Below are positions 1 through 8,710 of a stretch of DNA of 64,000 nt, piece by piece (position 1 is the stretch's first letter; each line of letters begins with the position of its first letter). The notes under the pieces are model-generated. The model ran no database searches, had not been told where the DNA came from, and was given only the letters and a program-made list of their open reading frames with translations. Origin of the DNA: Kitasatospora fiedleri (GTDB lineage: Bacteria; Actinomycetota; Actinomycetes; Streptomycetales; Streptomycetaceae); NCBI RefSeq assembly GCF_948472415.1, contig NZ_OX419519.1, positions 5,919,001-5,983,000 on the forward strand. The letters are read 5' to 3'. The position numbers and the translations under genes are program-made.

Positions 1-191
1 GGACCTTCGAGGTCGACTTCGCGCTCACCGACGGCGGTTCCGGCACCGGCAGCGGCTCCGAGACGGTCTCCGGTCTCGACTCCGGCCCAGCCTCCGGCGT
101 CGGTCCCGCTTCCGCGTCCGGAGCCGACCCCGCCACCTCCCCCCGTCCCGAACCCGCTCCCCGCACCGGCGCCCCGGAGGACGTCCGATGA
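1..191 (+). CDS. C-terminal fragment of an unidentified protein
   Basis: An open frame starting at base 3 runs to a TGA at 189-191, so only about 62 residues are visible. The first ten residues (TFEVDFALTD) look like an ordinary domain end; the rest is a low-complexity Gly/Ser/Thr/Pro tail. The stop overlaps the ATG of the next gene (ATGA), which implies translational coupling with the FAD-oxidoreductase/epimerase and mannosidase genes downstream. There is too little sequence to name a family. A carbohydrate-active or sugar-handling protein would fit the operon, but that is a guess from position only. Confidence 0.6.
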   Translation, partial: TFEVDFALTDGGSGTGSGSETVSGLDSGPASGVGPASASGADPATSPRPEPAPRTGAPEDVR

Positions 192-2698
192 CACCCCACG
201 AGACCACACCCGTACGGCAGTTGACCGCAGAGATCGCCGTGGTCGGCGGCGGGCTCGGCGGTGTGGCCGCGGCCCTGGCCGCCGTGGAGGCGGGCCGCAC
301 CGTGGTGCTGACCTGCGACCAGCGGGTGCTCGGCGGGCAGATCACCACCCAGCTGGTGCCGGCCCTCGACGAGCACCCGCACATCGAGGCGCCCGGCGGC
401 GCGTCCGCCTCCTACCGGCGGCTGCGCCGCGCGCTGCGCGCCGAGTACGGCGGCGCCGACAACCCCGGCGGCGGCTGGGTCAGCCGTCTGTGCTTCGAAC
501 CCGCCGCGGCGCTCCGCGTCCTCGACGCCCTGCTCGCCCCGCACGTCGCCGCCGGTCGGCTGCGGATCGTCACCGGCGTGCGCCCCGTCCGGGCGGTCCG
601 GCAGGACGGGCGGCTGGCCTCGGTGCGGCTGCGCGACCGGCGGGAGGAGGAACTCGCCGTCGTCGCCGCGGTGTTCTGCGACGCCACCGAGACCGGCGAA
701 CTCCTGCCGCTGGCCGGCGCGCCCTGGACGATCGGCTCGGAGGGCCGCGCCGCGTTCGGCGAGAGCCTGGCCCTGCCCGGCGGCCCGCACCCGCACGCCG
801 TGCAGTCCTGCACCACCGGCCTGCTGGTCGAGCACCGCCCCGGCGAGGACCACACGGTGCCGCGCCCCGAGGGCTACGAACGCTGGCGCGACGCCCAGCC
901 GTTCACCCTGGAGATCGCCGGCTGGGACGACCGCGCGCACCGCTACCGGATGTTCACCGACGGACCGGACGGCCACCCGCCGTTCTGGACCTACCGGCGG
1001 TTGCGCGAAGGCGCGCGGTTCGGCACCACCGACCTCGCCCTGATCAACTGGGCGGGCAACGACTACGCCGACGCGTCCCTCGTGCACGAACCCGAACGGG
1101 CCGGTGCCGAGTCCCGCCGCCTGTCCCTCGCCTTCCTGCACTGGCTGCAGACCGAGTGCCCGCGCGACGACGGCACCGGCCGCGGCTACCCGGGCCTGCG
1201 CCCGGTCACGGACGAGCACTGCGCCCCCGGCGGCCTGGCCGCCGAACCGTACGTGCGGGAGTCCCGCCGGCTGGCCCAGCCCGCCCCCGTCCGGCAGCAG
1301 GACCTGGAGCCCGTCCCCGGTGCGGCCCGCGCCGCGAACCGGCCCGACAGCGGCGGCCCGGCGTTCTACCACATGGACCTGCACGCCCGGATCGGCCACG
1401 CGCAGTCGGCGTACTCGCCCACCGCGCCGTTCCAGGTCCCGCTGTCGGCCCTGGTGGCGGGCACCCCGGGCAACCTGCTGGCCGCCGCGAAGAACCTGGC
1501 CGCCACCCAGGCCGCCGCGGCCGCCTACCGGGTGCACCACGGCGAGTGGGCGGTCGGCGAGGCGGCCGGGACGCTCGCCGCGCAGTCCCTCGCCCGGACC
1601 CTCGACCCCGGCGAACTGCTCCGGGACCGGGACGAGTTGACGCTCCTCCAGCTCGCCCTCGTCCGGCGCGGCGTGCCGCTCGCCTGGCTGACCGACCTCG
1701 ACCCGGCCGACCCGCTGTTCGTCCCCGCCCACCTGCTCGCCGCCGCCGGCGGCCTCGGCGGGGCGCGCCTGGAGCGGCTGACCGCCGACCCCGAGGAGCC
1801 CGCCGACCCGCGGGACCGGGCCGCGCTGAGCGCCGCCGCCGACCTGCTCGCCCCGGGTGCCGGGCGCGCCGCCGACCACCTGGCGGCCACCGCGCCCTGG
1901 CGGGACGTCGTCACCGCGCTGGGCACGGCCGTCGAACGCCTCCTCCCCGCCACCCGCCGAGAAGGGCCGACCGTGCTCCCCGCCGCGCCGCCGTCCCGCC
2001 GCCCGCCCCTGCCGCCCGGCCTGGCCGGACGGCTCGTGGTCTCCTGCCAGGCGCTGCCCGGCGAGCCGCTGCACGGACCGCAGTTCATGGCGCAGATGGC
2101 CGTCGCCGCGCACAGCGGCGGCGCGGCCGCGGTGCGGATCAACGGCCCGGCCGACATCGCGGCCGTCCGGATGGCCGTCCCGCTCCCCGTCATCGGCCTG
2201 TGGAAGGACGGCGAGGACGGCCCGTACATCACCCCGACCCTCGAACACGCCCTCGCCGTGGCCGAGGCCGGTGCCGACGTCGTCGCCCTGGACGGCACCG
2301 GCCGTCCCCGCCCCGACGGCCGCACCCTCGCCGAGACGATCGAGGCGCTGCACGCCCGCGGCATCCCCGTCATGGCGGACGTCGCCACCCTGGAGGAGGG
2401 CCTGGCCGCGGCCGCCGCCGGGGCCGACCTGGTGGGCACCACCCTCTCCGGCTACACCCCCGACAGCCCCGACCAGGCCGGACCCGACCTGGCCCTGGTG
2501 CGCGCCCTCGCCGAGTGCCTCGACGTCCCGGTCGTCGCCGAGGGCCGCATCGCCACCCCCGACGAAGCCGCCGCCGCCCTCGCCGCCGGTGCCCACACCG
2601 TCGTGGTCGGCGGCGCCATCACCCGCCCCGCCGCCCTGACCGCCCGCTTCGCCACCGCCCTCGCCACCGCCCGCACCGCCCCGGAGGACCAGCCGTGA
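188..2698 (+). CDS. FAD-dependent oxidoreductase fused to NanE-type N-acetylmannosamine-6-phosphate 2-epimerase
   Basis: An 836-residue single frame holds two enzymes. Residues about 14-560 are a PF12831-type FAD-dependent oxidoreductase; the dinucleotide-binding motif VVGGGLGG is at 18-25. After a Pro-rich linker, residues about 612-830 match the NanE family (ManNAc-6-P to GlcNAc-6-P): the lysine segment LWKDGEDGPYITPT, the ALDGTGRPRPDG motif and VVAEGRI are all present. NanE is normally a free protein of about 230 residues, so the fusion is unusual. The start overlaps the previous stop and the stop overlaps the GTG of the GH38 mannosidase, so three genes are coupled. The cytoplasm is the likely site, as no signal peptide is seen. 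The oxidoreductase substrate is unknown; an amino sugar or mannose derivative is inferred from the partner domain and neighbour. Confidence 0.87.
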   Translation: MTPHETTPVRQLTAEIAVVGGGLGGVAAALAAVEAGRTVVLTCDQRVLGGQITTQLVPALDEHPHIEAPGGASASYRRLRRALRAEYGGADNPGGGWVSRLCFEPAAALRVLDALLAPHVAAGRLRIVTGVRPVRAVRQDGRLASVRLRDRREEELAVVAAVFCDATETGELLPLAGAPWTIGSEGRAAFGESLALPGGPHPHAVQSCTTGLLVEHRPGEDHTVPRPEGYERWRDAQPFTLEIAGWDDRAHRYRMFTDGPDGHPPFWTYRRLREGARFGTTDLALINWAGNDYADASLVHEPERAGAESRRLSLAFLHWLQTECPRDDGTGRGYPGLRPVTDEHCAPGGLAAEPYVRESRRLAQPAPVRQQDLEPVPGAARAANRPDSGGPAFYHMDLHARIGHAQSAYSPTAPFQVPLSALVAGTPGNLLAAAKNLAATQAAAAAYRVHHGEWAVGEAAGTLAAQSLARTLDPGELLRDRDELTLLQLALVRRGVPLAWLTDLDPADPLFVPAHLLAAAGGLGGARLERLTADPEEPADPRDRAALSAAADLLAPGAGRAADHLAATAPWRDVVTALGTAVERLLPATRREGPTVLPAAPPSRRPPLPPGLAGRLVVSCQALPGEPLHGPQFMAQMAVAAHSGGAAAVRINGPADIAAVRMAVPLPVIGLWKDGEDGPYITPTLEHALAVAEAGADVVALDGTGRPRPDGRTLAETIEALHARGIPVMADVATLEEGLAAAAAGADLVGTTLSGYTPDSPDQAGPDLALVRALAECLDVPVVAEGRIATPDEAAAALAAGAHTVVVGGAITRPAALTARFATALATARTAPEDQP

Positions 2699-5328
2699 CC
2701 ACCACCCCGCCCGTGGACTGCCACGTCGTCACCCACGTGCACTGGGACCGCGAGTGGTACCGCCCGTTCGAGTCCTACCGCGCCCGCCTCGTCGAACTCG
2801 CCGAACGCGTCTGCGACGAACTCGACGACGGCCGGATGACCACCTTCCACCTGGACGGCCAGACCATCGTGCTCGCCGACGTCCAGGCGCTGCGCCCCGA
2901 CCTCGCCGACCGGCTCGCCGCCCACGCCCGGGCCGGGCGCCTCACCCTCGGCCCCTGGCACGTGCTCGCCGACAACCAGCTCGTCTCCGGCGAGAACCTG
3001 GTGCGCAACCTGCTCACCGCCCGCCGCTGGGGCACCCGGGTCGGCGTGCTCGCCGACGTCGGCTACTGCCCCGACACCTTCGGCCACCCCGCCGACCTGC
3101 CGCGCATCCTCAACGGCTTCGGCATGGACACCGCCCTGGTGTGGCGCGGCGCCCCCGACGGCGTCGCCCGCTTCCACTGGCGCTCGCCCGACGGCTCCCG
3201 GGTGCTGGCCGCCAACCAGGGCTACCACGCCGCCGAGGTGCTGTGGGCCGAACCCGACGGCGACACCGGCCGCGCCGCCCGCCTGAAGGACTTCCTCACC
3301 GCCGAACGCGACCGGCTGCCCGGCGGCCCCTGGCTGCTGATGAACGGCGGCGACCACCTCGCCCCCACCGACCCGGCCGGGGCGCTCGCCGCCACCGCGC
3401 CCACCGCCGCCGAGCAGGGCGCCGCGCTGAGCGAGAGCACCCTGGCGGCGTTCTTCGCCGCCGCCCGCGCGGCCGCCGAGGCCGGCGGCGTCCCGCTGGT
3501 CGAGGGACCGCTGCGCCACCGACCCGGCCGGCTCACCTTCCTGCTCCCCGGCACCTTCTCGGCCCGCACCTACCTCAAGCAGGCCAACGCCGCCGCCCAG
3601 ACCGACCTGGAGCGCTGGGCCGAACCCCTGCTGGCCCTGCACGCCCCCGACGACGCCACCCTCGCCGCGGAACTGCGCCACGCCTGGGAGCTGCTGCTGC
3701 GCAACGCCCCGCACGACTCGATCTGCGGCTGCAGCGTGGACGAGGTCCACCGGGAGAACGAGGTCCGCTTCGAGCGGGTCCGCCAGACCGCCGACCACCT
3801 GGTGCTGCGCGCCCTGGGCGCCGCCGGCCTGGACACCCGCCGCTACGGCGACCCGGAGACCGAGCGGGCCGCCTTCGCCGTCCTCAACCCGCACCCGCGC
3901 CCGCACACCGGCCCCGTCACCGTCGAGCTGCTGACCGCGCCCGGCCGCCACCCGCGGTCCGTCACCGGCCCGGACGGCGCCCCCGTCCCGTTCGAGGCCG
4001 AACTCCTCGGCGAGGAGACCGCGTTCGAGGCCGACCTCGACCTGCTCCCGGACTCCCGCCCCGCCCTGCGCCACCGCCTGCACCTGCTGGCCGCCGACGT
4101 GCCCGCCCTCGGGCACGCGGTGCACACCGTCACCCTCGGCGACACCCCGCAGGCCGCCGCCGCCGTCGAGGAGGACGAGCGCACCCTGCCGCTGGCCGAC
4201 GGCGCCGCCCTGACCGCCCAGGACGACGCCGCACTCACCCTGCTGCTGGCCGACGGCACCCGGCTGCCGGGCCTGGCCGCCCTGTGGGACGACGGCGACC
4301 GGGGCGACACCTACAACTTCGATCCCGTCCCGCACGACATGCCCCGGGCCCCGCGCCTGCGCTCGGCCCGCCGCCGGACCTCCGCCGTGCGCACCGTGCT
4401 GGAGCTCGACGCGGTGATCGAGCTGCCGACCGGGCTCGCCGCCGACCGCACCGCCCGCACGGCCGAGACGGTGGAGGTCCCGCTCACCGTCACCGTCGCG
4501 CACTGGCCGGGCCACGACGGCCCGCTGCACTGGAACGCGACCTTCGACAACACCGCCGACGACCACCGGCTCCGGGTCCACTTCCCGACCCCGGCCCCGT
4601 CCGCCCGCTGGAGCGCCGACACCCACTACAGCCTGCTCGACCACCCGGTCGGCCCCGACCTCGGCCCGCTGCCCACCGAGCGCGCCCACGAGGCCGAGTA
4701 CGGCTGCGTCCCCGTGCAGAGCGTCTCCGCGATCGGCGACGGCGAGCTGCGGATCGCCGTCGCCGCCGCCGGACTGCCCGAACGCACCGGCCTGGCCGCC
4801 GGGTTCAGCCCTTCCGGGCAGGACGAGCTGGTGATCACCCTGCTGCGTTCGGTCGGCTGGCTCTCGCGCTTCGACCTGAACGCCCGGACCACCGGCGCGG
4901 GCCCGATGATGGCCACCCCCGAAGCCCAGTGCCGCCGGCGGCACTCCTTCGACCTGGCGCTGGCCGTCGGCGCCCCCGTCACCGCCGACGCCGACCTGGT
5001 CGTCCTGGCCGAGGCCGCCACCGTGCCGCTGCGCGCCGCCCAACTGCGCCCCGGCACCGCCCCCGCGCCGACCGGCGCCCCCGGCCTGCGGGTGCGGGGC
5101 GCGCGGATGACCGCGCTCAAGGGCGCGGAGGACGGGAACGGCCTGGTGCTGCGCCTGTCCAACCCCACCGGGCGGGAGGCCGCCGCGGAGGTCGAACTCC
5201 CGGCGGGCTGGCGGGCCGCGCCGGTCCGGCTGGACGAGTCGCCGACGGGCGAGCCGTACCCGGCCGGTCCCCTCGCCCTGGCCCTGGCGCCGTACGGCCT
5301 GGTCAGCCTGCGGTTGACCAGGCCCTGA
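2695..5328 (+). CDS. GH38 family alpha-mannosidase
   Basis: An 877-residue protein starting with GTG at 2695, which overlaps the previous TGA (GTGA). The start is fixed by the N-terminal metal-site motif HVHWDREWY (about residues 14-22), which lies right after it. CPDTFGHPADLP is the GH38 segment carrying the catalytic Asp, and NAPHDSICGCSVDEVH is the conserved C-terminal part of the catalytic core. About 500 residues of beta-sandwich-like C-terminal sequence follow, the usual GH38 layout. No signal peptide, so it probably works in the cytoplasm on imported mannosides, as MngB-type enzymes do. Coupled to the NanE fusion gene, it suggests use of mannose-containing glycans. A strong hairpin follows the stop. 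Confidence 0.93.
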   Translation: MTTTPPVDCHVVTHVHWDREWYRPFESYRARLVELAERVCDELDDGRMTTFHLDGQTIVLADVQALRPDLADRLAAHARAGRLTLGPWHVLADNQLVSGENLVRNLLTARRWGTRVGVLADVGYCPDTFGHPADLPRILNGFGMDTALVWRGAPDGVARFHWRSPDGSRVLAANQGYHAAEVLWAEPDGDTGRAARLKDFLTAERDRLPGGPWLLMNGGDHLAPTDPAGALAATAPTAAEQGAALSESTLAAFFAAARAAAEAGGVPLVEGPLRHRPGRLTFLLPGTFSARTYLKQANAAAQTDLERWAEPLLALHAPDDATLAAELRHAWELLLRNAPHDSICGCSVDEVHRENEVRFERVRQTADHLVLRALGAAGLDTRRYGDPETERAAFAVLNPHPRPHTGPVTVELLTAPGRHPRSVTGPDGAPVPFEAELLGEETAFEADLDLLPDSRPALRHRLHLLAADVPALGHAVHTVTLGDTPQAAAAVEEDERTLPLADGAALTAQDDAALTLLLADGTRLPGLAALWDDGDRGDTYNFDPVPHDMPRAPRLRSARRRTSAVRTVLELDAVIELPTGLAADRTARTAETVEVPLTVTVAHWPGHDGPLHWNATFDNTADDHRLRVHFPTPAPSARWSADTHYSLLDHPVGPDLGPLPTERAHEAEYGCVPVQSVSAIGDGELRIAVAAAGLPERTGLAAGFSPSGQDELVITLLRSVGWLSRFDLNARTTGAGPMMATPEAQCRRRHSFDLALAVGAPVTADADLVVLAEAATVPLRAAQLRPGTAPAPTGAPGLRVRGARMTALKGAEDGNGLVLRLSNPTGREAAAEVELPAGWRAAPVRLDESPTGEPYPAGPLALALAPYGLVSLRLTRP

Positions 5329-5341
5329 CCCGGCGGGCGCA

Positions 5342-5390
5342 CCGGCGGGCCGCTCCACCCGCCCCGCAGCGGGGTGGGGCGGCCCGCCGG
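5342..5390. terminator. Bidirectional hairpin between convergent genes
   Basis: The 12-base arms CCGGCGGGCCGC (5342-5353) and GCGGCCCGCCGG (5379-5390) are perfect inverted repeats. The loop itself can form an inner C-rich/G-rich stem. It lies between the stop of the GH38 gene and the stop of the convergent amylase gene, where a two-way terminator is expected. No T-tract, as is usual in Streptomyces. Confidence 0.75.
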
Positions 5391-5406
5391 CGTCCGTGCG
5401 GCGCGG

Positions 5407-6851
5407 TCAGCCGCCCGCGCCCGCGTACAGGGCGACGGCGTCGCCCGCGCCGACCGTGGCGGTGAAGGTGCCGTTGGCCGCGACGGTGTACGTGGGGCCG
5501 CTGCAACCGCCGCCCGCGCTCGGGTCGCCGTGCTGGACGTCGCAGTAGCTCCCGGCGGGCAGCGAGGTCTGGAAGGTCCTGGTCAGCGCGGTGGTCTCGT
5601 GGTTGATCGCCACGTAGCCCTTGGTGCCGCGGCCGAAGGCGATCGCGTTGCCGCCGTTGGACCACCAGTTGGTGACCGCGGTGCCGTTCACGGCGTTGCG
5701 GAAGCCGACCATGTTGGCGATCTGCCGCCAGGCGTGCTGGCACTTCCAGCCGTCCTGGTAGCAGGCCCGGACGGTGCCGCCGTTCGGCGGGCCGGCGTCG
5801 ATGTCGCTGAACTCGTAGCCGGAGTAGACGTTCGGCGAGCCGTAGGGCCAGGCCAGCAGGTAGACGTTGGCGAGGGTGTAGGTGTTGCCGTACTTGTAGT
5901 TGAGCGTGGAGCCGTTGCGCTCGGTGTCCCAGTTGTCGGTGAAGGTCCGGGAGTTGGCGCTCGGCAGGTAGCCCGCGCCCCAGGAGTCGTTCCAGTTGCT
6001 CAGGTAGGCGAGCTTCTCGTTGGTGAAGATCCGCTTGAGGTCGTAGGCGCCCATGAAGGCGTCGACGTCGCCGGTGCCGGTGTACTCGCCGGGCTGCACG
6101 GCCTCGCCCGCGCCGTAGATGACCTCCTGGGCCCAGTAGATGCCGGGCTTGGTCAGCTTGGCCTTGATGGCGGCGAGGTCGCCGGAGGCGATGTGCTTGG
6201 CGGCGTCGATCCGGAAGCCGTCGACGCCCTTGGCGATCAGGCTGTTCAGGTAGGCGGCGATGGTGGAGCGGACGTAGTCGCTGCCGGTGTCCAGGTCGGA
6301 CAGGCCGGAGAGCTCGCAGTTCTGCACGTTGTTGCGGTCGGCGTAGTTGGAGATGTCCGCCCGGCAGGAGTGGAAGTCCTGGTTCTGGTAGAACCCGGGG
6401 TAGTTGTACTTGCTGTAGACCGTTCCGCCGGTGCCGGTGCCGGAGCCCGCGCTCATGTGGTTGACCACGGCGTCCGCGACCACCTTCACCCCGGCGGCGT
6501 GGCAGGTGGTGACCATCGCGCCGAAGGCGTTGGCGTCGCCCAGCCGTCCGGCGATCTTGTAGCTGACCGGCTGGTAGGACGTCCACCACTGGCCGCCCTG
6601 GATGTGCTCCTGCGGGGGCGACACCTCGACGTAGCCGTAGCCCTTGGGGCCCAGCACGTTGGTGCACTCCTTGGCCACCGAGGCGTAGGACCACTCGAAC
6701 AGGGTGGCGGTGACGGTTTTGCTCCCGGGGGTGGCGGCGGCGGCCTCGGTGGGGCGGTGGCCAGGCCGGTCGCCGCGGTGACGACGGCCAGGGCCGCGGC
6801 GGTGAGTCCGGCCCGGCGCCGGTGGCGGGGCGCGGGGGTGGGGTGGTGCAC
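5407..6851 (-). pseudogene. Secreted GH13 alpha-amylase with a one-base frameshift after the signal peptide
   Basis: GTG at 6851 follows an AGGAG ribosome site and begins a signal peptide (twin Arg-rich n-region, then LTAAALAVVTAATGLATA). The mature enzyme is in a different frame; the two join at a C-run (6751-6754) where one base seems missing. The catalytic domain is a GH13_32-like alpha-amylase of about 440 residues: region I DAVVNH, region II GFRIDAAKH with the nucleophile Asp, the Glu of AQEVIYG, and region IV FTDNWD. The last has Trp where the classical FxxNHD motif has His. No C-terminal starch-binding domain follows; the protein ends soon after the catalytic core. The promoter region carries MalR/LacI-type repeats. 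If the indel is an error, the gene is intact. Confidence 0.85.
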
Positions 6852-6886
6852 GGTGTCTCCTGGTGGGGTGGGAGCCGGAGGGGGCG

Positions 6887-6896
6887 GAAACGTTTC
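6887..6896. promoter_or_regulatory. Palindrome GAAACGTTTC, LacI-type operator candidate
   Basis: A perfect 10-base palindrome with central CG lies about 36 bases upstream of the amylase GTG. LacI-family sugar regulators recognise such CG-centred palindromes. A related GGAAACATTT lies at 6936-6945. It could control the amylase, the divergent PucR gene, or both. Confidence 0.5.
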
Positions 6897-6912
6897 GGCT
6901 TGCGGGGGATTG

Positions 6913-6930
6913 CTGCAAGCTCTCTGCAAC
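6913..6930 (-). promoter_or_regulatory. Pair of CTTGCAG-like repeats upstream of the amylase gene
   Basis: On the amylase strand the repeats read GTTGCAG (6930-6924) and CTTGCAG (6919-6913), 11 bases apart. Directly repeated CTTGCAG elements are known as binding sites for the MalR/Reg1 repressor in Streptomyces amylase promoters. The position between start and putative promoter fits that role. This is motif matching by eye. Confidence 0.5.
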
Positions 6931-7162
6931 TTGCCGGAAACATTTGCGGCAGCGCAGAACGTACGGCCCGCCGGCGGCACCGTCAAGGGTTCCCGCCGGC
7001 CCCGGCCGGTCACCCTCCGGAGGGAATGGGCCCGCCCCGCACCCGGCCCGGCGGCCCGTTCCGCGCGCCGCCGGGAGCGGAGGCGTTGTCATGACCGGTG
7101 CGCACAGCGGCCGTTCTGTGCTATCACATCGAAGATCACCCGCACCGTCGAACGATCGGCCC

Positions 7163-8704
7163 ATGCCACTCACCGTCCGCGACCTCCTGGCCATCCCCGC
7201 CCTGCGGCTGCACCTCGCCGCGGGCGCCGCCGGACTGGGCCGCACGGTCGAGGCCGCCCACGCCTCCGAGGCCACCGACCCCTCCGTCTGGCTGGAGGGC
7301 GGAGAAGTCGTCATGACCACCGGCCTGCTGCTCGGGCCCGGGCCCGCCGACCTGGCCGCCTTCATCGGCGGCCTCGACCGGGCCGGAGCCGCCGCGCTCG
7401 TGCTCGGCCTCGGCCCCACCCTGCCCCACCAGCGGGTGCCGCCCGCCCTCGCCCGCGCCGCCGAACAGCACGGCCTCCCGCTGATCACCGTCCCCGAACG
7501 CACCTCGCCCGCCGCCGTCACCAAAGCCGTCTTCGACGCCCGCGCCGCCGAGGAACGCCGCCTGCTGGAACGCACCCTGCGCACCCAGCGCCGCCTCACC
7601 GCCGCCGCGGCCTCCCCCGACGGGCTCGCCGACCTGCTGACCGCCTGGTACCGCGCCACCGGCGTCGCCGTCGTGGTCTGCGACGTCCTGGCCAGACCGC
7701 TCGGCGCGGCCGGGACCGACGCCACCGAGGTCCTGACCGGAGCCGCCCCCGTCCTGGACGCCGTCGCGCTGCGCGGCCTGCGCGGCAGCGGCGGCGGCGA
7801 ACTGCCGGGCGGCCCCGTCCACGCGCAGCCGCTCGGCGCCGCCAGGCTGCGCGGCTTCGTCGTCCTGGTCGGCGCGAGCACCGCCGAGACCCGGCTGCTG
7901 GGCAGCGTCCTGGTCTCGCTGCTCTCCGTCGAACTGGAACGCCGCCACCTCGCCGAGGAGCCCCGCCGCCGCCACCGCACCACCGTGCTCACCCGGCTGT
8001 TCGGCGCGGACCTCAGCGACTCCCGCGCCACCGCCCTGCTCTCCTCGGTCAACCTGCCGGTCGGGCCGCTGCGCGCCCTCGCCGTGCACGTCGCCGCCCG
8101 CCCCGACCCCGCCCGCCCCGACCCGCCGCCCGGCCCGGGCCGTCCCAGCGAGGCCGCCGAGACCGCCGCCGACCTGGCGCTGGCGATACCGGGCGGCCTC
8201 GCCCGCGCCGTCGGCACCACCGTCGAGGCCGTGGTGCCCGAGGGCACCGACGCGCTCGCCCTGCTCGCCCGCTTCGCCCCCGGCCGCCCGGCCGGCATCG
8301 GCCCCGCGGTCGCCCCCCAGCACGCCGCGCTCTCCCTGCGCCAGGCCCACGCCCTGCTCCCGGCCAGCACCGCGGCCGGCCGTCCCGTCACCGCCGCCGA
8401 GGCCGGGTCGGTGCGGCTGCTGCTCAGCCTGGGCAGCCCGGCGCTGCTCGCCGCGTTCGCCGACACCGCCCTCGCCGCCCTCGACGCCGCCGACCCCGAC
8501 CACGAACTGACCGAGACCCTGCGGGTGTGGCTGGAGACCAACGGGAGCTGGGCCGAGACCTCCGCCCTGCTCGGCCTGCACCGGCACACCGTGCAGAACC
8601 GCATCGCCAAGATCGGCCGCCTGACCGGCCGTCACATGGACCGCGCCGAGGACCGGGTCGACCTGTGGCTGGCCCTGCGCGCCCGCGAGGCGGCCGGCCC
8701 CTGA
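7163..8704 (+). CDS. PucR-family transcriptional regulator
   Basis: A 513-residue regulator. The N-terminal PucR sensory domain begins directly at the chosen ATG (MPLTVRDLLAIPALRL) and contains TTGLLLG. A GGDEF-like middle part follows. The C-terminal helix-turn-helix of the family is clear: LRVWLETNGSWAETSALLGL, then HRHTVQNRIAKIGRLTG. An in-frame ATG at 7091 would add 24 residues but lies before the domain. The gene is divergent from the amylase and ends 7 bases before the convergent M20 peptidase stop. PucR proteins usually sense small metabolites of purine or amino-acid catabolism; the ligand here is unknown. Confidence 0.88.
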   Translation: MPLTVRDLLAIPALRLHLAAGAAGLGRTVEAAHASEATDPSVWLEGGEVVMTTGLLLGPGPADLAAFIGGLDRAGAAALVLGLGPTLPHQRVPPALARAAEQHGLPLITVPERTSPAAVTKAVFDARAAEERRLLERTLRTQRRLTAAAASPDGLADLLTAWYRATGVAVVVCDVLARPLGAAGTDATEVLTGAAPVLDAVALRGLRGSGGGELPGGPVHAQPLGAARLRGFVVLVGASTAETRLLGSVLVSLLSVELERRHLAEEPRRRHRTTVLTRLFGADLSDSRATALLSSVNLPVGPLRALAVHVAARPDPARPDPPPGPGRPSEAAETAADLALAIPGGLARAVGTTVEAVVPEGTDALALLARFAPGRPAGIGPAVAPQHAALSLRQAHALLPASTAAGRPVTAAEAGSVRLLLSLGSPALLAAFADTALAALDAADPDHELTETLRVWLETNGSWAETSALLGLHRHTVQNRIAKIGRLTGRHMDRAEDRVDLWLALRAREAAGP

Positions 8705-8710
8705 CCGCCC

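Noticed and set aside
2452..5358. A 968-residue Gly/Val-rich reverse-strand open frame opposite GH38
   Set aside because: It is the antisense of a clear GH38 gene. Its composition is that of a third-position shadow and it has no family motif.
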